Shown piece after piece: positions 1-5,030 of a stretch of DNA of 5,030 nucleotides. Both the position numbers and the translations under genes were made by a program. Under the pieces are notes generated by a model, which saw only the letters and a list, made by a program, of their open reading frames with translations, was not told the DNA's origin and made no database searches. Position 1 is the first letter of the stretch; each line of letters starts with the position of its first letter. The DNA lies in the NCBI GenBank assembly GCA_038868255.1, contig JAWCTJ010000085.1, positions 1 to 5,030 on the forward strand, in the 5' to 3' direction. This DNA is from DRVV01 sp038868255 (GTDB lineage Archaea; Thermoproteota; Bathyarchaeia; Bathyarchaeales; Bathycorpusculaceae).

Positions 1-2
1 AT

Positions 3-382
3 TCTGTTCACGGTGCATGTGTGGATGTAGATGGCAAAGGAGTTTGCCTAATTGCGCCTTCAGGGACTGGTAAAACCACGCATACTTATGGGCTTCTTAG
101 AATTAAAGGAGTGCGCGTGGTTTCGGTGACTGGTTTTTTGTACGCTTGACGGGAGAGCTAGCATTCGCATTTGCCTCAGAAAAATTTCTACATTCAGATC
201 TGGGATTTGCACGAAGAGCCACAGAATATAAAAGGCATACTTTATTGTTTTCAGATCTAGAAAAGTTAAAGAAAGTCACTAGAAGATGCCGGATTCAGCT
301 AATTTTCGCTGGGAAAGCACATCTCAAACTTTTAGCCAAGCGAGCCTACGTTTTCGGTGTGAGGTATGGCCAACCTTGGTGA
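3..382 (+). pseudogene. HPr kinase/PEPCK-like P-loop protein, 3' part, frameshifted
   Basis: The gene enters from the left edge, so its start is not visible. Frame 3 reads SVHGACVDVDGKG and then APSGTGKTTHTYGLL, a Walker A P-loop in the setting typical of the HPr kinase/phosphoenolpyruvate carboxykinase-like superfamily (beta-hairpin ending in G, P-loop, then a strand reading VVS). These enzymes bind ATP and phosphorylate a protein or small-molecule target in the cytoplasm; the target here cannot be told. The family normally continues with an Asp-Asp-Trp element. That continuation (DWFFVRLTGELAFAFASEK) is present, but in frame 2, so one base (an A in GGATGA) appears to be missing near base 126. 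Frame 3 stops at 147-149 and frame 2 runs to the TGA at 380. After SEK (about base 184) resemblance to the family fades, so there may be more damage or a junction. It could be a real pseudogene or an assembly error. Confidence 0.6.
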
Positions 383-476
383 ATGCTCCGGAAAACCTTG
401 TGGAGGATTTTTTGAGGCCGTCGCCAGAAACGGAGGATCCGCTGTAGTTTTCTGTACAGGAAGCCCTCGCTTCTAG
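283..476 (+). other. Overlapping short open frames, origin unknown
   Basis: Three forward frames stay open across this stretch: the tail of the frame-2 reading (to 382), a 53-codon ATG frame at 286-447 ending RPSPETEDPL, and a 36-codon ATG frame at 366-476 ending CTGSPRF. None has a clear ribosome binding site and I recognise none with confidence. The 286-447 frame has the most protein-like composition (a stretch VWPTLVNAPENLVEDF). The TGSPR tail followed by the small GGAAGC/GCTTCT hairpin at 459-474 vaguely recalls the 3' ends of IS200/IS605-type TnpB genes, but no catalytic RuvC motif is visible. The stretch may be a decayed mobile-element end or simply the degraded tail of the upstream gene. 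Confidence 0.2.
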
Positions 477-487
477 GCTCTGTAAAA

Positions 488-521
488 TGTTGTTGTTAGT
501 AAACTGCTAAATCCAACAACA
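488..521 (+). other. Stem-loop in the intergenic stretch
   Basis: TGTTGTTG (488-495) pairs with CAACAACA (514-521). Inside it TTAG (496-499) pairs with CTAA (507-510), leaving a 7-base loop and a 3-base bulge ATC. The hairpin lies downstream of the broken genes and upstream of the archaeosortase promoter. No long T tract follows it, so it is not a typical archaeal terminator; it may be an RNA 3' end, a protein site, or an element-end remnant. The rest of 448-645 holds no convincing gene. Confidence 0.35.
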
Positions 522-608
522 CAGAAGCAGATTTCCAGTTAATTGGACACCGCCAAAGTGGACACGCCGCTCTGGACGGTGATGAAAAATTTATCATTAA
601 AATGCTAG

Positions 609-616
609 TTTATATG
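609..616 (+). promoter_or_regulatory. Putative TATA box of the archaeosortase gene
   Basis: TTTATATG matches an archaeal box A well. Its centre lies about 34 bases before the ATG at 646, which predicts a transcript starting roughly 8-12 bases upstream of the start codon. AAGGA at 641-645 touches the ATG and is too close to act as a normal Shine-Dalgarno site, so near-leaderless translation is likely. Confidence 0.45.
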
Positions 617-645
617 CTTACAAGGCTGCGAGGGTTTTTCAAGGA

Positions 646-1626
646 ATGGGCGTTTCAATATTTGAGGGCGTGAGGGACTTTTTCAGAAAGGAAAATGTGG
701 TTAAGCTCATGCCCGCCGCTTCTTTTATCCCAGTCCTCTTCATACTTTACCTTATTGATCCTAACTCTTTTTCAATAATGTACCCTGGTAGGGCATTGTA
801 TATCTTCTTCATATGGCTAGCCTCATTTAAATTGGCATTCCACTGGGAAAAAATCCAGGTTAGGGCAGTTTCGAAGGCATTTTTAATCTTTGTAAGCCTT
901 CTTCCAACCCTATACACAATAATATACTTTGCATTGCTAAGCCAGATCGGCATGACAGAGCTTATGCTAATATCAACATACCCCAACAGCCCATTAGCTA
1001 AACAAATGTATCTCACCCTTTCTGTGGAATATCTTGGCTTCGCAGCTCTTTCAGCATTAATGATTTTGGCATTCTACAAATCCATATCCATTGGTTTTCA
1101 TGCCCCAGCATTTTTCCTAGGCGCCGTAGGCATGGTTTTCATCGTAGACTGGGCCTTTCCAGGCGGATACTTCACGCCTTTCCAAGCTCTTGTATTTCCA
1201 ACGGCACAGGTGGCAGCCGCCATCCTAAATTTAATGGGATATCAGACAGGCCTATATAATGCTGTAGACAGAACCTACGGTCCCCTCGTTTATATGCGGG
1301 TTCATGATCCCATACGGAATGCCGACGCAGGTTTAGGTATAGCCTGGCCATGCGCTGGCGTTGAAAGCCTCATAATTTACACGGTTACGGTGTCCACTTT
1401 CCTGCAATCCCTTCCAGTTTCGAAAAGACTGAAAATCCTATACTTCACCCTCGGCGCCATCGTAACATATGCAATAAATGTTTTGCGTATTATAACAATC
1501 TTCGAGATAGCCTTAAACGGAGGCGACATATGGATCTTCCATAACTATCATGGTTGGCTATACTCAACCCTATGGGTCGTAACCTACCCATTGATAATAA
1601 CCCTTTTAAGTCGTCGCTTGAACTGA
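646..1626 (+). CDS. Archaeosortase/exosortase family membrane transpeptidase
   Basis: This is a 326-residue multi-pass membrane protein with roughly eight hydrophobic segments, spread over residues 22-185 and again from 238 to the C terminus. The archaeosortase/exosortase signature is visible in order: Cys236 in GIAWPCAGVES, Arg281 in INVLRIITIF, and a late His pair (His299/His302) in FHNYHGWLYS. In the family a Cys, an Arg and a late His or Arg form the active centre. These enzymes cleave the C-terminal anchor of exported proteins at the outer face of the membrane and are thought to pass the protein to a new anchor (ArtA does this with PGF-CTERM proteins in haloarchaea). The start at 646 is the first ATG after an in-frame stop at 598. 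A gene for a secreted protein with a fitting C-terminal signal lies about 1.5 kb downstream, with a glycosyltransferase between. The subfamily cannot be named from sequence reading alone. Confidence 0.88.
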   Translation: MGVSIFEGVRDFFRKENVVKLMPAASFIPVLFILYLIDPNSFSIMYPGRALYIFFIWLASFKLAFHWEKIQVRAVSKAFLIFVSLLPTLYTIIYFALLSQIGMTELMLISTYPNSPLAKQMYLTLSVEYLGFAALSALMILAFYKSISIGFHAPAFFLGAVGMVFIVDWAFPGGYFTPFQALVFPTAQVAAAILNLMGYQTGLYNAVDRTYGPLVYMRVHDPIRNADAGLGIAWPCAGVESLIIYTVTVSTFLQSLPVSKRLKILYFTLGAIVTYAINVLRIITIFEIALNGGDIWIFHNYHGWLYSTLWVVTYPLIITLLSRRLN

Positions 1627-1668
1627 TTCTGCTAAATCATTTAGAAACCACATAGCTTCAACTAAGAC

Positions 1669-1682
1669 TTAAAATTTTTATC
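1669..1682 (+). promoter_or_regulatory. Possible AT-rich promoter of the glycosyltransferase gene
   Basis: TTAAAATTTTTATC lies 37-50 bases before the ATG at 1719, in the 92-base gap after the archaeosortase stop. It is TATA-like but not a strong match, so the glycosyltransferase may have its own promoter or be read through from upstream. Confidence 0.3.
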
Positions 1683-1694
1683 CTCCTTCCTTTT

Positions 1695-1729
1695 AAAGGA
1701 GTAGTTTAATGATGCTGAATGGTGAGTGA
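1695..1729 (+). promoter_or_regulatory. Shine-Dalgarno site and six-codon mini-ORF overlapping the glycosyltransferase start
   Basis: AAAGGAG at 1695-1701 is a good Shine-Dalgarno sequence. It sits 7 bases before the ATG at 1709 but 17 bases before the glycosyltransferase ATG at 1719. The 1709 frame encodes only MMLNGE and ends at TGA 1727-1729, overlapping the glycosyltransferase start (ATG 1719, or GTG 1722) in another frame. Either this is a leader peptide coupled to the main gene, or the real start is 1709 and a base has been lost or gained in the sequence. Confidence 0.45.
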
Positions 1730-3071
1730 AGAACTCGCCGACCAAAATTCTACATTAAAAGCTATACTTTTGAAATTAGGTATTCTAACAAGGAAGGATT
1801 TCCTATTCGGTTTAACTTGGTTTCTAACCAGCCTATTATTCTTCTATCTAACTTTCGGTGAGATAAAACCTGTAACCTTCACTTTGTCCTTCATCACCCT
1901 AGACCTAACCCTTATAAGCTACGTGATCGCCTACCTGAGCCTCTACATCAGCCTAGGATGGATTTTCTATCTTCTAGCCGGCTTTCTATTTTCCCTAAAA
2001 CATAAGCCTTCGAAATTTAAACCCTTTAACCCCCACATGCCAATGGTTTCTATTCTAATTGCAGCAAGAAACGAGGAGAACGTTATAAAGAACCTGCTTG
2101 AGGACTTAAAGAGGCAAACTTACAGTAACTGGGAAGCCATAGTCGTTGCCCATAATTGTACTGATGGAACATACGAAGCGGCGAAATCCGTAAAAGATGA
2201 CAGGATAAAGGTGCTGGAATTTAACGGTCCCTATGGCAAACCCGTCGCCTTAAACTACGGAGTGAAGCACGTAAAGGGCGACATAGTCGTGGTTTTCGAT
2301 GCTGATGCCAGAATCGACAGTGACTTCCTGGAAAAGCTTGTGCCATACTTCCAAAAGTATGATGCAGTTCAAGCGCGAATATGCGCCTCTAACAGCAAAT
2401 TAAACATTCTCACAACATTGACAGACCTTGAATGGGTTGCTTTTACGGACTCTGTAGAACGCTCCGGAAGCAATCTAGGCATCTTCGCTTTACTTGGAGG
2501 CACCGGGCAAGCCGTGAAATATTCCGCTTTAAAGGATGTAGGGTTCTGGGATGAGAAGATCCTTGTTGAAGATTATGACTTAAGCCTCAAACTTCTGGAG
2601 AAGAGGTACAAGATTGGATATGCCTCCGACGTTATGGTATATGATGAAAAACCAGTGAAATGGACATCTTTTTTCAAGCAGAGGGCAAGGTGGCTTCGAG
2701 GTAACTACCAAGTTTTGCGGAAATACCTCCCTAAACTTCACAGGATTCCCCACGTATGGCATATACTCATAAGCCACCTCAGTATTGTACTGAGCTATTA
2801 TGGTTACTTCTTGGTGCTTCTCTACTTGTTAGGTGTAACCTATCGAAGCTTTTATATCACATTTTGGATGTGGCTTTGGATTTTCAACGTTGCCCTGATT
2901 GGGCTGCGCATTCTTAGAGAAAGAGGCTTAAAATATCTAATCATGCTTCCATTAATTATATTATTCAATTATCATTGGCTCGTCGCTTGCTGGTATATCC
3001 CAAAGATTAAGGGATGGAAGGAAAGCAAGACCGAACATTTTGGCTCATCAATCCCAAGAGTCACTCATTGA
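1719..3071 (+). CDS. Membrane-bound family 2 glycosyltransferase
   Basis: This is a 450-residue processive-type GT2 enzyme. Two to three N-terminal membrane helices (about 27-46 and 54-93) precede a cytoplasmic GT-A domain (about 108-335), and about three membrane helices (347-371, 379-397, 405-427) follow. Visible catalytic features are the opening strand MVSILIAARNEENVI, the metal/nucleotide-sugar DxD as Asp194-Ala-Asp196, GGTGQ at 260-264, the catalytic EDYD at 284-287, and the acceptor-site QRARW at 321-325. This order is that of the cellulose/hyaluronan/chitin/poly-GlcNAc synthase clan, which moves sugar from a nucleotide donor onto a growing chain or membrane acceptor and often exports it. 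The length is normal and no key residue is missing. The donor sugar and product cannot be read from sequence. Placement between a sorting enzyme and its likely substrate suggests a surface glycan or glycolipid linked to protein anchoring. The start is uncertain by a few codons (see the mini-ORF overlapping it). Confidence 0.88.
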   Translation: MVSEELADQNSTLKAILLKLGILTRKDFLFGLTWFLTSLLFFYLTFGEIKPVTFTLSFITLDLTLISYVIAYLSLYISLGWIFYLLAGFLFSLKHKPSKFKPFNPHMPMVSILIAARNEENVIKNLLEDLKRQTYSNWEAIVVAHNCTDGTYEAAKSVKDDRIKVLEFNGPYGKPVALNYGVKHVKGDIVVVFDADARIDSDFLEKLVPYFQKYDAVQARICASNSKLNILTTLTDLEWVAFTDSVERSGSNLGIFALLGGTGQAVKYSALKDVGFWDEKILVEDYDLSLKLLEKRYKIGYASDVMVYDEKPVKWTSFFKQRARWLRGNYQVLRKYLPKLHRIPHVWHILISHLSIVLSYYGYFLVLLYLLGVTYRSFYITFWMWLWIFNVALIGLRILRERGLKYLIMLPLIILFNYHWLVACWYIPKIKGWKESKTEHFGSSIPRVTH

Positions 3072-3151
3072 TCGCTACTAATCGGCGGATGATTGATGCG
3101 TTAGGCTTCAATAGTTCTACTCGCAGCAACTTTTTTTAAGGTAAAATCCAG

Positions 3152-3971
3152 ATGCAATTAATAGGGGTGCTAATGAGGAAACGGTTTCTGCCGCTGCTTT
3201 GCGTTATAGCATTACTAAGCTTTGTGCTGTTAATGGATTTTGGAAAAAATGTTGGCGCCTACAAGGAGGGATATAGCGTAAACGACTATGTTGCAATTAC
3301 AACGCCGACAATGGATGGAAAATGGACAAGCATGGACGAGTGGAATGACGCTGATGGAGCGTCGTTTGCCGGTGGAAACGCTGTTTTCAGGATGAAGTTC
3401 GTTTCAAGTTATCCTTCTTGGGTTAAACCAGTACTACATCATCGAGCTCTTTAACGACACCACAGATGATAATGGAGATTATCTTCAAATTTGTTATGCA
3501 ACAGCAACCACATTTGGCGGTAGGCCTACAGGCGGTAATGCGCCTCAAACTGACTGCATAAGAATAGACTATTACCCAAAAACCGGAGAAGTTAAGGTTT
3601 ACAAGGGAACTGGAACAGGATGGACTGAAACAACAGACTACACATGGCCCGACCATGTTGAGGCGGTAAGCACTATGAGTGCGTCTCCGCTGAACGGAAA
3701 CTCCCACAGAATTTACGAGTTCAAAATAGAACATATACACTTCGGCATACAGCCGGAAATGTGGATAAGAGTAGCCGCCTATGATGCAAGCCGGACGGCA
3801 GTTCAAGCATGGCCTGACGGATCAAGCGTTAATGTACCTGACGATTGGGGATTAGTAAATGTTTTCACAAACCCTATCCCAGAAAACATAAACCTGCTTG
3901 TTGCTCTGCCATTATCCTCAATCCCTGTTCTAATAGCTCTTCGCCGTTTCAAGAAAATTCCAAAGCTATAA
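3152..3971 (+). CDS. Secreted CBM9/DOMON-like protein with archaeosortase-type C-terminal signal; frameshifted
   Basis: Two frames together encode one protein: frame 2 from 3152 or 3173 to about 3420, then frame 3 to the TAA at 3969. Dropping one G from the GGG at 3420-3422 gives a smooth junction, YPSWLNQYYIIELFNDT, and a 265-residue product counted from 3173. Frame 2 alone stops at 3452-3454. Residues 1-5 are basic, 6-22 hydrophobic (signal peptide), and cleavage may follow VGA (27-29). The segment DGKWTSMDEWNDA (48-60) and the following strands resemble the start of CBM9-like/DOMON beta-sandwich domains, which bind sugars or other ligands outside the cell; this is inferred. NDT at 94-96 is an N-glycosylation sequon. 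Residues 234-265 are PIPE, a hydrophobic helix, then RRFKK, the layout of an archaeosortase substrate. Everything else is intact, so a sequencing error, a very recent mutation or programmed +1 shifting are all possible. Confidence 0.7.
3163..3175 (+). promoter_or_regulatory. Ribosome binding site favouring the second ATG of the secreted-protein gene
   Basis: AGGGGTG (3163-3169) sits 3 bases before the ATG at 3173, close but the only purine-rich site nearby. The alternative ATG at 3152 has no such site. Starting at 3173 gives MRKRF followed by a hydrophobic run, a standard signal peptide. A T-rich run with AA (3131-3139) about 35 bases upstream may serve as a weak TATA element. Confidence 0.35.
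3870..3968 (+). other. C-terminal protein-sorting signal (PIPE-type)
   Basis: This codes for the last ~33 residues of the secreted protein: N-PIPE-N, then about 17-18 hydrophobic residues (239-256, including LLVALPLSSIPVLIAL), then RRFKK and five more residues. Known exosortase and archaeosortase substrates carry this three-part tail: a short Pro-rich motif (PEP, PGF, PEF and others), a membrane helix and a basic cluster. PIPE fits the pattern but I cannot assign it to a named subfamily. Confidence 0.7.
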
Positions 3972-3985
3972 CAAAGGTGCAAACA

Positions 3986-4002
3986 CTCTTTCCCCCCTTT
4001 TT
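3986..4002 (+). terminator. Pyrimidine-rich terminator after the secreted-protein gene
   Basis: CTCTTTCCCCCCTTTTT follows the TAA by 15 bases. Archaeal RNA polymerase commonly stops at short T tracts without a hairpin, and this is the clearest such tract at the end of the three-gene block. The remainder of the gap to the next gene (4003-4120) holds nothing I can identify. Confidence 0.5.
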
Positions 4003-4123
4003 AACTATGTCCCGATGATAGTCGGTTGTTCTTATGTCTATGGGAAGACTTGAGTTTTATTCTTATGCCCTTCAATGGATATGCGCATTGTTATTTCGGA
4101 ACTTGGAATACTCATCAATGTGA

Positions 4124-4161
4124 AACACTGTTTAAAAGGGTCTTAATAATCACTTAAGATA
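4124..4161 (+). promoter_or_regulatory. Promoter and possible operator of the winged-helix gene
   Basis: GTTTAAAA at 4130-4137 is a good TATA box, preceded by purine-rich bases that could serve as a BRE. Its spacing puts the transcript start at about 4158-4162, so the mRNA is probably leaderless. TCTTAA (4141-4146) and TTAAGA (4154-4159) form an inverted repeat with a 7-base spacer, lying between TATA box and start codon. A repressor bound there would block transcription initiation, as expected for autoregulation. Confidence 0.5.
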
Positions 4162-4539
4162 ATGAGAAAGGGTGAAGGCTTAGGAAGGGGATTACTTTTG
4201 GATGTGACCTCTCCAGGATTGTCTGCTGCTCATAGGCGCAGAGATAAATTTGACATAATTGCTCAGATTCTCAGCCTCTCTGGAAACGGTGCTTTGAAGA
4301 CGCAGATAATGAATCGAGCGAGTTTAAGCTTCGCCCAGCTGAACCACTACATAACACTGGCACTGAAGGCCGATTTGCTGGAAAAGACGGACAGGAGAGG
4401 CAAACAATTATACAAGATAACAGAGAAAGGCACGCTTTTCCTTCAGCTCTACAGGGACATCATCCAACTTATAGGCATCGATAATTGTGACTCCCAAGTT
4501 AGGATAAATCTGCCCCAGTACGTGTCCAAGCAGAAATAG
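4162..4539 (+). CDS. Small winged helix-turn-helix DNA-binding protein (ArnR1/HTH_45-like)
   Basis: This 125-residue protein has a winged-helix fold in its middle: helix 1 about 28-41 (DKFDIIAQILSLSG), helix 2 about 44-53 (ALKTQIMNRA), recognition helix about 56-75 (SFAQLNHYITLALKADLLEK), a wing around RRGKQLYKIT (78-87), and a closing helix through TLFLQLYRDIIQLI. This resembles the ArnR1-like family of archaeal regulators, about 80-100 residues, which bind DNA as dimers. The first ~25 residues are Gly-rich and lack clear family likeness, so a slightly later start is possible, though the TATA spacing supports 4162. No ligand or metal site is visible. It stands alone, between the terminator of the sorting block and the rRNA promoter. 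Its target is unknown: its own promoter is the simplest candidate. Confidence 0.8.
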   Translation: MRKGEGLGRGLLLDVTSPGLSAAHRRRDKFDIIAQILSLSGNGALKTQIMNRASLSFAQLNHYITLALKADLLEKTDRRGKQLYKITEKGTLFLQLYRDIIQLIGIDNCDSQVRINLPQYVSKQK

Positions 4540-4598
4540 CTCAAATAAAACTCATACTCAGCCTGAAAAATGGTTATGGGAAGACATATTAACCTCAA

Positions 4599-4615
4599 CG
4601 GAAATGTTTATATTT
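4599..4615 (+). promoter_or_regulatory. rRNA operon promoter (BRE + TATA)
   Basis: GGAAATG (4600-4606) followed by TTTATATTT (4607-4615) is a near-ideal archaeal BRE and TATA box, the strongest promoter in the window. Transcription should begin around 4632-4640, giving a leader of about 220 bases before mature 16S rRNA. The stretch from the end of the winged-helix gene (4540) to here holds no gene. Confidence 0.7.
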
Positions 4616-4652
4616 GCTTCGAGTCTTCCAGAATTACCTTGGTGAACGAAGC

Positions 4653-4740
4653 TGCCCGCAATCTACGGCGGCGGCCCAACCCTGACAAAGAGGGCGTTAA
4701 ATGCCCTTGGATGAATATGGTTGGCCTCCAATTGCGGGCA
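4653..4740 (+). other. Nested stem-loop in the 16S rRNA leader
   Basis: TGCCCGCAAT (4653-4662) is a perfect 10-bp inverted partner of ATTGCGGGCA (4731-4740). Inside, GGCCCAACC pairs with GGTTGGCC (about 4717-4725) with one bulged C, and AGGGC pairs with GCCCT across the 7-base loop GTTAAAT. Three stacked helices in 88 bases show a deliberate RNA fold in the leader, before the 16S. It may serve in rRNA processing or antitermination, or be a small RNA released from the precursor. Confidence 0.6.
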
Positions 4741-4814
4741 CATTAATGTGGACCTGACGTTTACCTGTTAGGTCTGAATTGGGCTTTGGTTGTGTGGTGC
4801 CCCTCCAATTCCAG
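4739..4814 (+). other. Further stem-loops in the 16S rRNA leader
   Basis: Three elements follow one another. CACATTAATGTG (4739-4750) is a perfect palindrome. GACCTGAC (4751-4758) pairs with GTTAGGTC (4767-4774) over an 8-base loop, with one G-U. TGAATTGG (4775-4782) pairs with CCAATTC and, past a bulged C, A (4805-4813). CCTCCAATT occurs at both 4725-4733 and 4802-4810, so AATTGG has two possible partners. Confidence 0.5.
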
Positions 4815-4844
4815 TCGGCTTTGCGGCCGTACAGCAAATAAGCA

Positions 4845-4876
4845 TCCGGCAATCAACTCCGGTTGATCCTGCCGGA
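4845..4876 (+). promoter_or_regulatory. Leader segment that can pair with the 5' end of 16S rRNA
   Basis: TCCGGCA (4845-4851) pairs with TGCCGGA (4870-4876), and ATCAAC (4852-4857) with GTTGAT (4862-4867), leaving a TCCG loop and a bulged CC. The 13-bp hairpin spans the maturation site and uses bases that in mature 16S form helix 1 and the central pseudoknot, so the two folds exclude each other. Confidence 0.55.
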
Positions 4877-5030
4877 CCCCACTGCTATCGGGGTGGGACT
4901 AAGACATGCTAGTCGTGCGCCTCTAAGCCATGGTGGAGGCGCGGCGCACAGCTCAGTAACACGTGGCTAACCTACCCTTGGGACGGGGACAACCCCGGGA
5001 AACTGGGGCTAATCCCCGATAGGTGAGGAC
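4857..5030 (+). rRNA. 16S ribosomal RNA, 5' end (partial)
   Basis: CTCCGGTTGATCCTGCCGGA is the conserved start of archaeal 16S rRNA. It is followed by other conserved pieces: GGACTAAGACATGCTAGTCG, CAGCTCAGTAACACGTGGCT and AACCTACCC, then the GGGAAACTGGGGCTAATCCC segment. The gene runs off the right edge after about 174 bases. The exact mature 5' end is set by processing and could differ by one or two bases. The text resembles Bathyarchaeia sequences, an impression only. Its GC content is clearly higher than that of the protein genes, as expected for structural RNA. Confidence 0.96.

Noticed and set aside
193..258. TTCAGATCT repeated at 193-201 and 250-258
   Set aside because: Both copies code for Ser-Asp-Leu in the same frame, and nine bases is too short to suggest an element end.
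452..459. CTGTACAG palindrome
   Set aside because: Eight-base palindromes are frequent by chance; nothing nearby supports a site.
747..1016. Reverse-strand open frame of 89 codons
   Set aside because: It lies wholly inside the archaeosortase gene, whose membrane-protein codons and active-site motifs are clear; no promoter or family likeness.
555..1400. 11-base inverted match AAAGTGGACAC (555-565) with GTGTCCACTTT (1390-1400)
   Set aside because: The second copy is inside the archaeosortase coding sequence and the length is within chance expectation.
3423..3806. Reverse-strand open frame of 127 codons
   Set aside because: It overlaps the frame-3 half of the secreted protein, which continues the domain and ends in a sorting tail. 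The reverse product is Cys- and Ser-rich with no recognisable domain.
4039..4585. Direct repeat TATGGGAAGAC at 4039-4049 and 4575-4585, flanking the winged-helix gene
   Set aside because: About three 11-base repeats are expected by chance in 5 kb, and the copies sit at different distances from their promoters.
4682..4715. CTGA and GGATGAA resembling box D' and box C' of a C/D guide RNA
   Set aside because: The boxes are imperfect, terminal C and D boxes are not in suitable places, and these bases fit the nested leader hairpin better.

Overview
The window is archaeal. Its last ~175 bases are the 5' end of a 16S rRNA gene with the archaeal signature TCCGGTTGATCCTGCCGG. The protein genes have TATA-type promoters, short or absent leaders, and an archaeal winged-helix regulator. 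The rRNA text and protein style resemble Bathyarchaeia (Miscellaneous Crenarchaeotal Group), but that lineage call is an inference from memory, not a computed placement.

Layout, left to right. (1) Bases 3-382: 3' part of a broken gene for an HPr kinase/PEPCK-like P-loop protein, with a one-base frameshift just after the Walker A region. It runs into about 200 bp of short overlapping frames of unknown origin and then a ~200 bp intergenic stretch with a stem-loop. (2) Bases 646-3971: three same-strand genes with linked functions: an archaeosortase/exosortase-family membrane protease-transpeptidase, a membrane-bound family 2 glycosyltransferase, and a secreted beta-sandwich-type protein. The secreted protein has an N-terminal signal peptide and a C-terminal PIPE + hydrophobic helix + Arg/Lys cluster, which is the layout of an archaeosortase substrate. 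Its gene carries a single frameshift best explained by one extra G in a GGG run. (3) Bases 4162-4539: a small winged-helix DNA-binding protein, probably leaderless, with an inverted repeat between its TATA box and start codon. (4) Bases 4540-4856: the rRNA promoter and a strongly structured 16S leader. (5) Bases 4857-5030: partial 16S rRNA.

The central block reads as a compact protein-sorting and surface-glycan module: sorting enzyme, sugar transferase and candidate substrate side by side. The inferred pathway is export of the substrate, recognition of its C-terminal tripartite signal by the archaeosortase, and cleavage with transfer to a membrane or cell-surface anchor, possibly together with glycan made by the neighbouring transferase. 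Within the rRNA leader, a segment just before the mature 16S end is nearly the reverse complement of the first bases of 16S and could hold that end in a hairpin before processing.
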